Below are positions 1-8,262 of a stretch of DNA of 25,061 nt, in pieces. Location: positions 1-25,061 of the forward strand of contig DDSQ01000125.1 of the NCBI GenBank assembly GCA_002343845.1, in the 5' to 3' direction. The first letter of the stretch is position 1. Each line of letters begins with the position of its first letter. This stretch comes from Planctomycetes bacterium UBA2386. Lineage in GTDB: Bacteria; Planctomycetota; UBA1135; UBA2386. A program made the translations under genes and the position numbers. The notes beneath the pieces are model-generated. The model made no database searches. It worked only from the letters and a program-made list of their open reading frames with translations, and had not been told where the DNA came from.

Positions 1-707
1 TTCTGCTCGTGGTCGGCGTGCAGGATCAGCAGCAGATCGAGCGCCCGCGCGGTGATCGGGTTCACCGTGTAGTCCTCGCACGGATTGCCGAACATCATGC
101 GCAGGATGTTGCCCGCGTACGACAGGTCGTTGCGCGGATACATGAACGGCTGGCCGATGCTGTGCTTGTACGAGTACGCGGCGATCGTCGGCATCTTCGC
201 GAGCAGTCGGATCGCGTCGATCCAGTTCTGCTCGCGCGTGGACGGCCCGTCGTGCCGGTAGAACGTCGACAAGGCACCGACGGCGGCGGCGCACACGGCC
301 ATGGGATGCCCGACCTTCGGAAGGCTCTGGAACATCGCCTTCAGGTCTTCGTGCAGCATCGTGTGGTAGGTCACGTCGCGCGAGAACTGCGCGAACTGCC
401 CCGCACTCGGCAGCTGCTGATGCAGCAGGAGCCACATCACTTCGACGAAACTGCTGCGCTGCGCCAGCTCTTCGATCGAGTAACCGGCGTAGCGCAGGAT
501 GCCCTGCTCGCCGTCGAGGAACGTGATCTTCGACAAACACGAAGCGGTGTTGCCGAGACCAGGGTCGTAGGTCACCGCGCCCGACTTCGCCCGCAACTGG
601 CGGATGTCGATGGCGACTTCGCCTTCGCTGCCCGTCATCACGGGCAGCTCGATCTCCTGGTCACCGAGAGTCAGCCTGGCGGTCTTCGGAACGGTCACGT
701 GGGTCAT
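1..707 (-). CDS. gltA: Citrate synthase, amino-terminal part (runs off the window)
   Basis: Condenses oxaloacetate and acetyl-CoA to citrate, the entry step of the TCA cycle, in the cytoplasm. Reading the minus strand from the ATG at 707 gives 235 codons with no stop up to the window edge. The bacterial hexameric-type signature is clear: 'TYDPGLGNTASCLSKITFLD' at residues 46-65, 'GILRYAGYSIEELA' just after, and 'LHADHEQ' as the last visible residues, which carries one of the catalytic histidines. Roughly the last 190 residues, including the second catalytic His and the Asp, lie outside. No Shine-Dalgarno is visible. A TAGTCT hexamer at 751-756 is a weak -10 candidate with about 40 nt of leader. 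The protease gene upstream on the same strand is separated by about 107 nt and looks unrelated. Confidence 0.96.
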   Translation of the reverse strand, partial: MTHVTVPKTARLTLGDQEIELPVMTGSEGEVAIDIRQLRAKSGAVTYDPGLGNTASCLSKITFLDGEQGILRYAGYSIEELAQRSSFVEVMWLLLHQQLPSAGQFAQFSRDVTYHTMLHEDLKAMFQSLPKVGHPMAVCAAAVGALSTFYRHDGPSTREQNWIDAIRLLAKMPTIAAYSYKHSIGQPFMYPRNDLSYAGNILRMMFGNPCEDYTVNPITARALDLLLILHADHEQ

Positions 708-814
708 CGCAGCAACAGCAGCCGGAACGGGGGGCGAAGTCAGGTCGACGAGACTAGACCCCGACCCGACCTCCCGCTCCTGAAAAACCGCAGCCGACGC
801 GACGGCGGCGGCGC

Positions 815-2557
815 CTACAGGATCGTCACCTGGCAACTGTTGGTCAGGTTCATCACCCCGGACGGCGGCAGCCGCACCGCCTGGAAGTAGCAGTCCAGGC
901 CGTGCAGCGCGCTGTTGTTCGGGACCACGAGCGTCCACGTCGCGCCACCGGCAGTCAGCGTGAAGCCGCCGGCCGAAATGGCCTGTGCCGGGTCGATGTG
1001 CGCGCGGCGGTTGAGGCCGACCTCGACGTTCGCCGTGGCGAAGGCCAAGAACAGCCCCGCCAGGGTGCCGGGGGCGCCGCCGATCGTGACCGACATCGCC
1101 TGGCCGAGTTGCAGGTCCGGCGTCGTGGTCGTCAACCCGTCGATCGCACCGATGGCCGTGAGCGCAGCCACGAGGTCCGTGCGCCGACCGATGACGTCGG
1201 GCGTGATCGGACCATGCGTGTGCAGCAGGGACAGCAACTGCGCATTGGTCAGCGGCTGACCGAGCTGCCGTTTGGCGGCGCCGAGGATCGACGCGACGAC
1301 GCCGGCGACGAGCGGCGTCGACGCCGAGGTGCCCCCCGCGCCGTCGGTGTAGGACTGGCGGTTGTCGTTGTTCGGGTAGAAGAAGGAGTTGTAGCCGCAC
1401 GCGGCGACGTTCTCCCCCCAGCTGTGCGCATCGAGGCGGGATCCCCAGTTCGAGTAGCTGGCCCGCACCAACGGCCCGCCCTCCGACGCACCGACGAGCA
1501 CGGCACCACTGTCGCGGAACGTGCGGTTGAAGACGTTGAGGAACACCGGGTCGTCGAGACTGACGTTGCCGTTGCCGCCGGCAGCGACCACGTGGCGGCC
1601 CAGCGCCGTCGCCGTCAGCATCGCGTCGAACGTCGACGTGAAGTACTCGATCGGCACCCAGCCGTCGGGCCCGAGCACGGGACACGGCACGATCAGGACC
1701 GCGAGCAGGATGTCGCCCGGCACCGTGTTGGCGACCGCGAGCGCGATGCTGTTGTCGATGTTCCCGTGGAGCGTCAGGCCGATGAATCGCATCTCGGTCT
1801 CGTCGGCGATGCCGGTGAGTCCGTAGCCGTTGCGGTCGGCGCAGACCATCGAAGCGCCCGAGGTGCCGTGCTGCGCGTACTGCATGTCCAGCGGTGCCAC
1901 CCCGCCGACGAAGTTCGCGGCGACGAGCTGCGACATGTCTTCGTGATCGAGGATCCAGCTCTGCTCGATCATCACCATGCGAAGGCCCTGGCCACGCGCG
2001 CCGAGGATGCCGGCGGTCGCTTTGGCCCCGTGGCCGAGCGGCGACGGCTGGTGCGAGCCCTGCAGGTGCGTCATCAGCGGCGTGGTCGGCGGAATGTCGC
2101 CCGGCACCGGCAGCGCGACGCCCGCACTGGCCGGCGACAGCTTCGGTTCGAAGTAGGCCTCACGCACCAACGGGTTGGCGCGCAACCGGCCAATCAGCTC
2201 GGCAGCCGCGGGCGCCGTCGGCGCGGTGACGCGGAACCAGAGTCCGAGGTGTCCCGGACGGTTGTGCGGCGGCAACACGGCACAGGCCTGGCGATGCCAG
2301 CGATCGAGTTCGTCCCACGGCACGGCCGTGACGAGCGGCGCCGTCTCGACGCCCTCGAGCAACGCGGCGACCGACGAGAGGTCCGTCGCCGTTCGTGAGT
2401 GCAGGGCGCCATCGCGCCATTCGGCACCGGATCCCTCGACGAGCTTCACGCACAGGCGCTCGGGGTGCGTGGTCGCCGGGTCGTTGTCGAGCCACTGCGC
2501 GGCAACAGGCGCCGCCAACCCGGCGACGACGAGCACGAACGACTGGAGGCAGCGCAT
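815..2557 (-). CDS. Secreted subtilisin-like (S8) serine protease with carboxy-terminal beta module
   Basis: Predicted exported peptidase of 580 residues. A signal peptide (MRCLQSFVLVVAGLAAPVAA) supports the ATG at 2557; a GTG at 2578 would extend it by 7 residues but overlaps a good -10 element. A propeptide-like segment (about 20-165) precedes the S8 domain. Visible motifs are the His motif 'QHGTSGA' (His230), an oxyanion 'AAGGNGN' (about Asn329), and the nucleophile motif 'GGTSASTPLVAG' (Ser411). At the place of the canonical 'IDTG..HPDL' Asp it reads 'IEQSWILDHEDM', so Glu198 occupies the catalytic Asp position. Residues from about 480 form a beta-rich module ending in 'WTLVVPNNSALHG' that recurs in two other secreted proteins of this window. 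The substrate is unknown. Peptidase identity is sure; activity with Glu is not tested. Confidence 0.9.
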   Translation of the reverse strand: MRCLQSFVLVVAGLAAPVAAQWLDNDPATTHPERLCVKLVEGSGAEWRDGALHSRTATDLSSVAALLEGVETAPLVTAVPWDELDRWHRQACAVLPPHNRPGHLGLWFRVTAPTAPAAAELIGRLRANPLVREAYFEPKLSPASAGVALPVPGDIPPTTPLMTHLQGSHQPSPLGHGAKATAGILGARGQGLRMVMIEQSWILDHEDMSQLVAANFVGGVAPLDMQYAQHGTSGASMVCADRNGYGLTGIADETEMRFIGLTLHGNIDNSIALAVANTVPGDILLAVLIVPCPVLGPDGWVPIEYFTSTFDAMLTATALGRHVVAAGGNGNVSLDDPVFLNVFNRTFRDSGAVLVGASEGGPLVRASYSNWGSRLDAHSWGENVAACGYNSFFYPNNDNRQSYTDGAGGTSASTPLVAGVVASILGAAKRQLGQPLTNAQLLSLLHTHGPITPDVIGRRTDLVAALTAIGAIDGLTTTTPDLQLGQAMSVTIGGAPGTLAGLFLAFATANVEVGLNRRAHIDPAQAISAGGFTLTAGGATWTLVVPNNSALHGLDCYFQAVRLPPSGVMNLTNSCQVTIL

Positions 2558-2568
2558 TGCGGCCAGAG

Positions 2569-2577
2569 ATCCTAGCA
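2569..2577 (-). promoter_or_regulatory. Candidate extended -10 promoter element for the S8 protease
   Basis: The minus strand reads TGCTAGGAT, an extended -10 (TGn followed by TAGGAT), ending 11 nt before the ATG at 2557. No -35 hexamer is recognisable at 16-18 nt. Transcription would start only a few bases before the start codon. This argues against the GTG at 2578 as the true start. Confidence 0.4.
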
Positions 2578-2623
2578 CGTGCCGGACGCGGCGGCCTCTA
2601 CCGGCGGCGGCACCGTGCCATCG

Positions 2624-4921
2624 TCACCACGCCGTGTTCGCTACGCCGTAGTCCCGCCAGGTCGCGAAGTCGAAGTGCCACCATTCGTGCTCGTAGACGG
2701 TGAAGCCGGCCGCTGCCATCGCGCCCCGCAGGCGCTCGCGCAACCAGCGCTGGCGCGACGTTCCGCCGGGGTAGTCCGGGTAGGCACGCGGCGTGAACTC
2801 GTCGAAGCCGCTCGGCATCGTCACCGGCTCGCCAGTCGCCCGATCGAACAGGGTCAGGTCGACCGCGCAGCCGCGGTTGTGGCGCGAGCCCCTGGCCGGA
2901 TCGGCGACGAAGTGGCGCAGGTCGTCGGGCGTCGCGTCCCAGAACGCCTTGGTCACCGACCACGGCCGGTAGGCGTCGAAGATGCAGAGGCCGAAGCCCT
3001 CGGCGGCGAGGCGCTGGTGGACCGCGGCCACGGCCTCGGCCGCCGGTCGCTGCAGCATGGGCCGGGCGTGCGGCGGATAGACCGGGGCGCCGAGGAAGTT
3101 GTCGGCGGTCGCATAGACGAGGCGAACCTGCAGATCGGGCGCCAACTCGGCGAGGTCGACGAGATCCGCGCGCCGCGTCGCGCTGGCCAGATCCGCGGGC
3201 ATCGGTGCCGCCGCCGCAGCAGCCAGCACGTCGACCAACGGACGCCGCGGCACGATCCGGAACCCCTGTGGCGACGGATCCGGCCGCCGCAGGAAGCGCG
3301 CACCGCCCACCACCGCGGCAACCACGCGGCCGTGGTCGTCGCGTTCGAACCGCAGCGCATCACCCGTGTACATACCGGGCGGGAACGTGTAGTGGTCGGG
3401 CCCGACGCGATCCGGCAGGTCGCGCACGACCCACTCGATCAACACCGCGAGCCGACCGCGGTCCTCGTAGACGACCAGCACGTTGTGGTCGTGGCCGTAC
3501 TCGCCGAGCAGCGGCACCAACTCGGCGGGTGGCGGCGGCGGCATCGCATCGTCGCGCACGTACTCCTCCGTTTCGTCGCGCAGGTTGCCGTTCGGCAGGA
3601 ACGTCAACCGGCGCCCGCCCATCGACAGCGGATCGTCGCTGACCAGCGACCCGTCCTTGGCGAGCCGCAGGCGCGTGCGCACGCCGATGTTCGGGTCGTA
3701 GATCAGTTCGCCGTCGCGCTCGTAGAGCTCGACCCAGTTCTCGCCGCACCGCCAGTGCCCGGCCAGTTCGCGCGCGCGCGCGACACCGAGCGGAAGCGGA
3801 TACTCGGCCGGCGCCAACGCCTCGCCGCGACGCGCGGCGAGCGCTGCGCGCAACGCCCGATCGGCGATCGCCTCGGCGACTTCGTTGGCGAAGTCCTTGC
3901 AGACCACGACGGCGACGGCGAGCCGCTCTGTTGGGATCGCGCGCAGCTCCGAGGCGAAGCCGTAGACCGCGCCGCCATGGCCGACGGTGCGGCGGCCATC
4001 GAGTTCGCCGACGAAGAACCCGAGCCCGCAACCGCGGGTCCGGTCGTCCGGCAACTTCCACATCGCCGCCAGCGCGTCCGGCGACAGCACGCGCGGTGCC
4101 GCCGCCGGGAACCAACTGTGCGCGAACGCGAGCAGGTCGCCGACGGTGCTGCGGAGGTTCGCAGCGGGCCCGTAGCCGAACGCGAACTCCGGCGTCGGGA
4201 TCGACCGGCCGTCGTAGGTCCACATCACGCCGTGCGCCTGCCGCGCAAGCAGGTCCGGGCGCGCGGCGAAATCACTGTCGACGAGTCCGAGCGGCGTCAG
4301 CACCAGTTCGCGCACCGCGTCCTCGAACGGCTTGCCGGTGACGCGCGCGACCACCGCCCCCACGACGCCGATCCCCGGATTGCTGTACTTGAAGCGGCTT
4401 CCGGGCGCGTGCACGAGTGCGGTCGCACCGAGACTCGCCACCGTCGCGTCGAGGTCGGGTTCGGCCGGGTCGAAGTAGTGGCCGACCGGCGGTTCGCGCA
4501 CGACGCCGGCGGTGTGGCCGAGCAGCATGCGCAGCGTGACCTCGCCGCCGAACGGGTTGCCGGGCGTGAACTCCGGCAGGTAGTTGCGCACGGGCGCGTC
4601 GAGGTCCAGTTCGCCGCGCTCGGCCAGCACCATCGCGGCCGTGGCCGTGTAGAGCTTGCTGATCGACGCGACGCGGAAGGTCGCGTCCGGGCGCATCGCC
4701 GTCGCCGGGCCGCGCCAGGCGCCAAACCCCCGACTCCACGTCACGGCGTCGCCGTCCAACACGGCGACGGCCGCCCCCGGGATGCCCTGTTCGCGCAGTT
4801 GACGCTCGACGAACGCGGCAAGGTCGGCGGCATGCGGCGGCGCGGTCCCGACCCGCTCGGGTGCCGGCCCCACGCACGCGACCACGATCGCCGCGGCGAA
4901 CAGGCCCAGGACGAGCTTCAT
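2624..4921 (-). CDS. Lipoprotein fusing a serine beta-lactamase-like domain to a VanX-type D-Ala-D-Ala dipeptidase
   Basis: A 765-residue predicted envelope lipoprotein (lipobox 'VVAC', Cys16). Residues about 30-365 are a class C beta-lactamase/penicillin-binding-protein-like serine hydrolase. It has SxxK as S86-I-S-K89, the YxN motif as Y179-S-N181, and H315-G-G317 in place of KTG. Residues about 380-545 look like two small beta-rich repeats ('ELAGHW...', 'LLGEYG...'), as often follow such domains. Residues about 575-765 are a VanX/M15-type zinc dipeptidase: 'DAYRP' (Arg652), SxHxxGxAxD with H681 and D688, and 'EWWH' with base E746 and ligand H749. All catalytic residues of both halves are present. 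Family knowledge says such domains act on D-Ala-containing peptides or esters; a joint role in peptidoglycan or D-Ala-D-Ala turnover is inference. It is divergent from the CotH cluster. Confidence 0.9.
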   Translation of the reverse strand: MKLVLGLFAAAIVVACVGPAPERVGTAPPHAADLAAFVERQLREQGIPGAAVAVLDGDAVTWSRGFGAWRGPATAMRPDATFRVASISKLYTATAAMVLAERGELDLDAPVRNYLPEFTPGNPFGGEVTLRMLLGHTAGVVREPPVGHYFDPAEPDLDATVASLGATALVHAPGSRFKYSNPGIGVVGAVVARVTGKPFEDAVRELVLTPLGLVDSDFAARPDLLARQAHGVMWTYDGRSIPTPEFAFGYGPAANLRSTVGDLLAFAHSWFPAAAPRVLSPDALAAMWKLPDDRTRGCGLGFFVGELDGRRTVGHGGAVYGFASELRAIPTERLAVAVVVCKDFANEVAEAIADRALRAALAARRGEALAPAEYPLPLGVARARELAGHWRCGENWVELYERDGELIYDPNIGVRTRLRLAKDGSLVSDDPLSMGGRRLTFLPNGNLRDETEEYVRDDAMPPPPPAELVPLLGEYGHDHNVLVVYEDRGRLAVLIEWVVRDLPDRVGPDHYTFPPGMYTGDALRFERDDHGRVVAAVVGGARFLRRPDPSPQGFRIVPRRPLVDVLAAAAAAPMPADLASATRRADLVDLAELAPDLQVRLVYATADNFLGAPVYPPHARPMLQRPAAEAVAAVHQRLAAEGFGLCIFDAYRPWSVTKAFWDATPDDLRHFVADPARGSRHNRGCAVDLTLFDRATGEPVTMPSGFDEFTPRAYPDYPGGTSRQRWLRERLRGAMAAAGFTVYEHEWWHFDFATWRDYGVANTAW

Positions 4922-4930
4922 GGGCGCGGC

Positions 4931-4958
4931 AGTGTGCCGGCCGCCACGCCGCCGTCAA
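4931..4958 (-). promoter_or_regulatory. Candidate sigma70-type promoter of the beta-lactamase/VanX lipoprotein
   Basis: On the minus strand TTGACG (4953-4958) is followed after 16 nt by CACACT (4931-4936). The ATG at 4921 follows 9 nt later. The -35 is one base from consensus; the -10 is weaker. The predicted mRNA would have almost no leader. Confidence 0.4.
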
Positions 4959-4977
4959 AGCCCGTTGGCGTGGCGGC
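4940..4977. repeat. Perfect 11-bp inverted repeat around a -35 box (operator-like)
   Basis: GCCGCCACGCC (4940-4950) and its exact reverse complement GGCGTGGCGGC (4967-4977) are separated by 16 bases. The candidate TTGACG -35 box lies in the spacer, and one arm lies between the -35 and -10. A centre-to-centre distance of 27 bp, in the only long divergent intergenic region here, fits a dimeric regulator site. A cruciform or RNA hairpin is an alternative reading. No regulator gene is next to it. Confidence 0.5.
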
Positions 4978-5112
4978 GTACACGTCGGGGCGAGGATCCC
5001 ACGGGCCGTTGCAAGAATGCTGTCGCGAAGACGTGGGACTTGCGCGCGGCTTGGCGTTGCCTTCACGTCCCCTTGGCGGCTTTGCCCACCGCCACTTCCC
5101 GCGAGACGTCCC

Positions 5113-7515
5113 ATGCTGCGGTCCGCCCTGTTCGCCCTGGCCACCACCCTCTCCACCGCGGTGGCCCAGCTCCCCGACCTGTACGACATGAACACGGTCC
5201 GGGACGTGTACCTGACCTTCAGCCAAGGCAACTGGTGGTCGCAGCTGACGACCAACTACGGGCCCGAGATCAACATCGCGGCGACGATGACGATCGACGG
5301 CGTCGCTTACGCGAACTGCGGCGTGCGCTTCCGCGGCAACACCAGCTACACGCAGCTGCCGCAGTCGCCGAACCAGGGCTGGGAGAAGAAGAGCTTCAAC
5401 GTCGAGACCGACTGGATGGTCGCCGGCCAGGACGTCTACGGCGTCAGCCACTTCAACTTCAACAACGGCTTCCACGACCCGCTCTTCATCCGCGAACCGC
5501 TGACGTACTACATCATGCGGCGGCACGGCGTGGCGCCGAAGGCGAACTGGATCCGGCTGCACCTCAACGGCACCTACTGGGGCGTCTACATCAACGTCGA
5601 GCAGCCGAACAAGGACATGATGAAGCAGTGGTTCCGCTCCAACGACGGCAACCGCTACCGCTGCTTCCCGACCTCGGGCGGCTTCAGCAACGGCCGCTGC
5701 TGCTACACGGTGCTGAGCCCGGCCCTCGCCTCCACCTACCTGTCCGCGTACCAGGCCAAGCAGGGCGACGGCACCGACCTGATGGCGATGTGCACGACAC
5801 TCGGCGCGATGACGACTTCGATGCCGCAGACGACGTTGACCAACGTGTTCAACGTCGACTCCTTCTACCGCTACGCCGCGGTGATGGTCGCCTGCCAGAA
5901 CACCGACAGCTACTTGTCGAGCGGCAAGGACCACTACCTCTACATCGACGAAGTGCACGGCGACGGCAGCACATTCCCGTTCGACCTCAATGAGGCGTTT
6001 CCCGGCACGAGCACGACGCTGGCCAGCAACAGCAGCTTCACCACCAGCATCTACCGCCCGGGCTTCTCGAAGACCCTGATCTTCGCCGACTGGACCAACC
6101 GGTACAAGGCGCACGTTCGAGCGGTGATCGAACAGTCGCTCAATCCGACGCATCTGAATGCCCTGATCACGCAGTGGCACACGATGCTGGCGCCGCACGT
6201 GGCTGCCGACTCGAAGAAGATCTACTCGACGACGCTCTTCAACAACAACCTGAACAACCAGGTCAGCCTTGGCGGCGTCGGCGGCAACACGATGTCCGGC
6301 TTGCTGCCGTTCATCCAGGCGCGCCATACGTTCCTGACCAACGAGGCCTACACCAACGCGACGCGCCCGACCCTCGCCAACCTGGCGCACAGCCCGGCGT
6401 CACCCGCCCCCAACCAGGCGATCCAGTTCACCGTGAACGCGACGGGCGCGACCACGGTCAACCTGTACTGGCGGCGACTCGGGGCGTTCCTGAAGGAGCC
6501 GATGTTCGACGACGGCTTGCACGGCGACGGCGGGCCGGGCGACGGCGTCTTCGGCGTGTCGATCGCCGGCCAGACTGCCGGCTCGCTCGTCGACTACTAC
6601 GTCGAGGGCATCGCCGCGGCCGGCGGCGCGCGGTACCTGCCCTACACCGCCGAGTGCGAGCGCTACTGCCCGAAGGTGCAGATCGGGTGGCCGATGGCGC
6701 CCTCGGTCGTCAAGATCAACGAGATCCTGGCGCAGAACATCAACGGCGCGGTCGACGAGAACCTGCAGCACGAGGACTGGATCGAGCTCGTGAACACGAC
6801 CAACGCGCAAGTCGACATCAGCGGCATGTGGCTGTCGGACAGCGTCGTCGTGCAGAAGTACCAATTCCCGGCCGGCACCACGATCGCCGCCAACGGCGTG
6901 ATCCGCATCTGGGCCGACGAGGACGGCACGCAGGGTCCGCTGCACGCGAACTTCAAGCTGTCGACGGCCGGCGAACTGGTCGCGCTGTGGGACGCCACCG
7001 GCACGATCCTGCACGAGGTCGTCGAGTTCGGGCCGCAGAGTCCCGACGTGTCGCACGGCCGCCTCGTCGACGGGGTCGACCCGTGGGTCACGTTCCCGTC
7101 ACCGACCCATCTGGCGCGCAACGAACCCACGAGCTGCGGCCAACGCACCTACGGTGCGGTGACCCCGAGCGTGCACGGCATGGGGATGACGGTGACCGGC
7201 ACGCTGCAGATCGGCACCGCGATCCAGTACGGCGCGACCGCGGGTCCGGCGAGCGGCGTCGGCCTCGGCGCCCTGGCGCTGGCCGGCGCACACTTCGACG
7301 TGGCGCCGTACGGCATCGGCAACGAGATCCTCCTGGTCGATCTGGCGACGCTCGCCACGTTGGCTCTCGCGTTCGACGGCACCGGCGCCGCGAACTGGTC
7401 GCTGACCCTGCCGCCGAACCCGTCCCTGGTCGGCGCCCGCGTGTTCGCCCAGAACTTCGGCCTCGGCGCGAGCTGGGACAGTTCGCGCGCCGTCGAGGTG
7501 ATGGTCTGCCCGTGA
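5113..7515 (+). CDS. Secreted CotH-family kinase with lamin-tail domain
   Basis: An 800-residue exported protein. The ATG at 5113 begins a signal peptide (MLRSALFALATTLSTAVAQ); the open frame upstream is not coding-like. Residues about 20-420 are a CotH kinase domain: 'VRFRGNTSY' (71-79), 'KKSFNVETD', 'REPLTYYIMRRHGV', 'HLNGTYWGVYINVEQ', and 'FDLNEAF' (D291-L-N293), the counterpart of the metal-binding WDLD motif. A beta-sandwich of the CotH-associated kind follows (about 420-525), then a lamin-tail domain at about 532-670 ('VKINEIL', 'DWIELVNTT'). The end is the beta module with 'WSLTLPPNPSLVG' (about 762) that is also in the protease and kelch proteins. Spore-coat CotH phosphorylates secreted proteins with ATP; this protein's targets are unknown. 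Its stop overlaps the next gene's GTG start. First gene of the cluster. Confidence 0.92.
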   Translation: MLRSALFALATTLSTAVAQLPDLYDMNTVRDVYLTFSQGNWWSQLTTNYGPEINIAATMTIDGVAYANCGVRFRGNTSYTQLPQSPNQGWEKKSFNVETDWMVAGQDVYGVSHFNFNNGFHDPLFIREPLTYYIMRRHGVAPKANWIRLHLNGTYWGVYINVEQPNKDMMKQWFRSNDGNRYRCFPTSGGFSNGRCCYTVLSPALASTYLSAYQAKQGDGTDLMAMCTTLGAMTTSMPQTTLTNVFNVDSFYRYAAVMVACQNTDSYLSSGKDHYLYIDEVHGDGSTFPFDLNEAFPGTSTTLASNSSFTTSIYRPGFSKTLIFADWTNRYKAHVRAVIEQSLNPTHLNALITQWHTMLAPHVAADSKKIYSTTLFNNNLNNQVSLGGVGGNTMSGLLPFIQARHTFLTNEAYTNATRPTLANLAHSPASPAPNQAIQFTVNATGATTVNLYWRRLGAFLKEPMFDDGLHGDGGPGDGVFGVSIAGQTAGSLVDYYVEGIAAAGGARYLPYTAECERYCPKVQIGWPMAPSVVKINEILAQNINGAVDENLQHEDWIELVNTTNAQVDISGMWLSDSVVVQKYQFPAGTTIAANGVIRIWADEDGTQGPLHANFKLSTAGELVALWDATGTILHEVVEFGPQSPDVSHGRLVDGVDPWVTFPSPTHLARNEPTSCGQRTYGAVTPSVHGMGMTVTGTLQIGTAIQYGATAGPASGVGLGALALAGAHFDVAPYGIGNEILLVDLATLATLALAFDGTGAANWSLTLPPNPSLVGARVFAQNFGLGASWDSSRAVEVMVCP

Positions 7516-8258
7516 ACGCGCCCGCGGCCGCGATGTACCGCAACCGGCACGAGTGCAAATTCGTGGTGCCGGAGGCGCAGGCGCAGCACGTGCTGCACCT
7601 GGTGCGGCCGTTCGTCGAGCCGGATCCGCACGCGCGGGCCCACGCCGATCACTCGTACACGATCGCCAGCCTCTACCTCGACGATCGCCACCGCTCGCTC
7701 TACCGCGAGACCGTCGAAGGCCAGCGCGAACGCTACAAGCTGCGCGTGCGTAGCTACGGCGACGGACCCGGCCAGCCGGTGTTCCTCGAGATCAAGCGCC
7801 GCCACGACCGCGTGGTGCGCAAGCTGCGCTGCGCGATCCCGCCGGAACTCCTGCCAACGGTACTGTCGGGGCGGGCCGTCGACCTGCCCGGCGCTTCACC
7901 GAACCGCCAGGCGGCGCTCGCCGAGTTCCAGCGCCTGGCCGGCCTGCGTCAGGCCGAGCCAGTCGCGGTCGTGCGCTACCAGCGGCAGGCCTACGTCGGG
8001 CTCGACGACACCGAAGTGCGCGTCACCGTCGACCGCCGTCTGTGTGCGCTCGCGACGCGCGAACCGGCCGTCACGATGTCCGGTCCGGGCTTCGTGACCG
8101 TGCCCGTGCACGGCGTCATCCTCGAACTCAAGTTCACCGACCGCTGCCCCGCTTGGATGGCAGCCACGATCCGCAACCTCGAACTGCACCGCCGGTCGTT
8201 CTCCAAGTACTGCACGTCCCTCGACGCGCTGGCCGACAACGGCGCAGCCGTCTCTTGA
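7512..8258 (+). CDS. VTC-domain protein (polyphosphate-polymerase-like, CYTH/TTM fold)
   Basis: A 248-residue cytoplasmic protein of the VTC family, related to the catalytic domain of the yeast vacuolar transporter chaperone Vtc4, which makes polyphosphate from ATP. The triphosphate-tunnel residues are in place: 'RHECKFVV' near the start, 'YLDD', 'RYKLRVRSY' (74-82), 'FLEIKRR' (91-97), 'VVRYQRQAY', 'RVTVDRRL', 'ILELKF' (203-208), and 'SFSKYCTSL' near the end. The GTG at 7512 overlaps the kinase stop as GTGA, a typical coupling arrangement; an ATG at 7533 would drop seven residues. The next gene starts 4 nt after its stop. Bacterial VTC proteins are commonly found beside CotH and DUF4956 genes. 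Whether this one makes polyphosphate or another phosphate product cannot be told from sequence. Confidence 0.92.
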   Translation: MNAPAAAMYRNRHECKFVVPEAQAQHVLHLVRPFVEPDPHARAHADHSYTIASLYLDDRHRSLYRETVEGQRERYKLRVRSYGDGPGQPVFLEIKRRHDRVVRKLRCAIPPELLPTVLSGRAVDLPGASPNRQAALAEFQRLAGLRQAEPVAVVRYQRQAYVGLDDTEVRVTVDRRLCALATREPAVTMSGPGFVTVPVHGVILELKFTDRCPAWMAATIRNLELHRRSFSKYCTSLDALADNGAAVS

Positions 8259-8262
8259 CCCG

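Noticed and set aside
902..2398. Long plus-strand open frame opposite the S8 protease
   Set aside because: Arg/Gly/Val-rich with no domain; it is the antisense frame of a GC-rich gene with clear protease motifs.
2579..5191. 870-codon plus-strand open frame opposite the fusion lipoprotein
   Set aside because: Low-complexity Arg/His/Val product covering a gene with two complete active sites on the other strand.
6174..7511. Upstream extension of the VTC reading frame inside the CotH gene
   Set aside because: Same frame stays open by composition only; the product there is Arg/Gln/Pro-rich and unlike VTC, whose domain starts right after the GTG at 7512.
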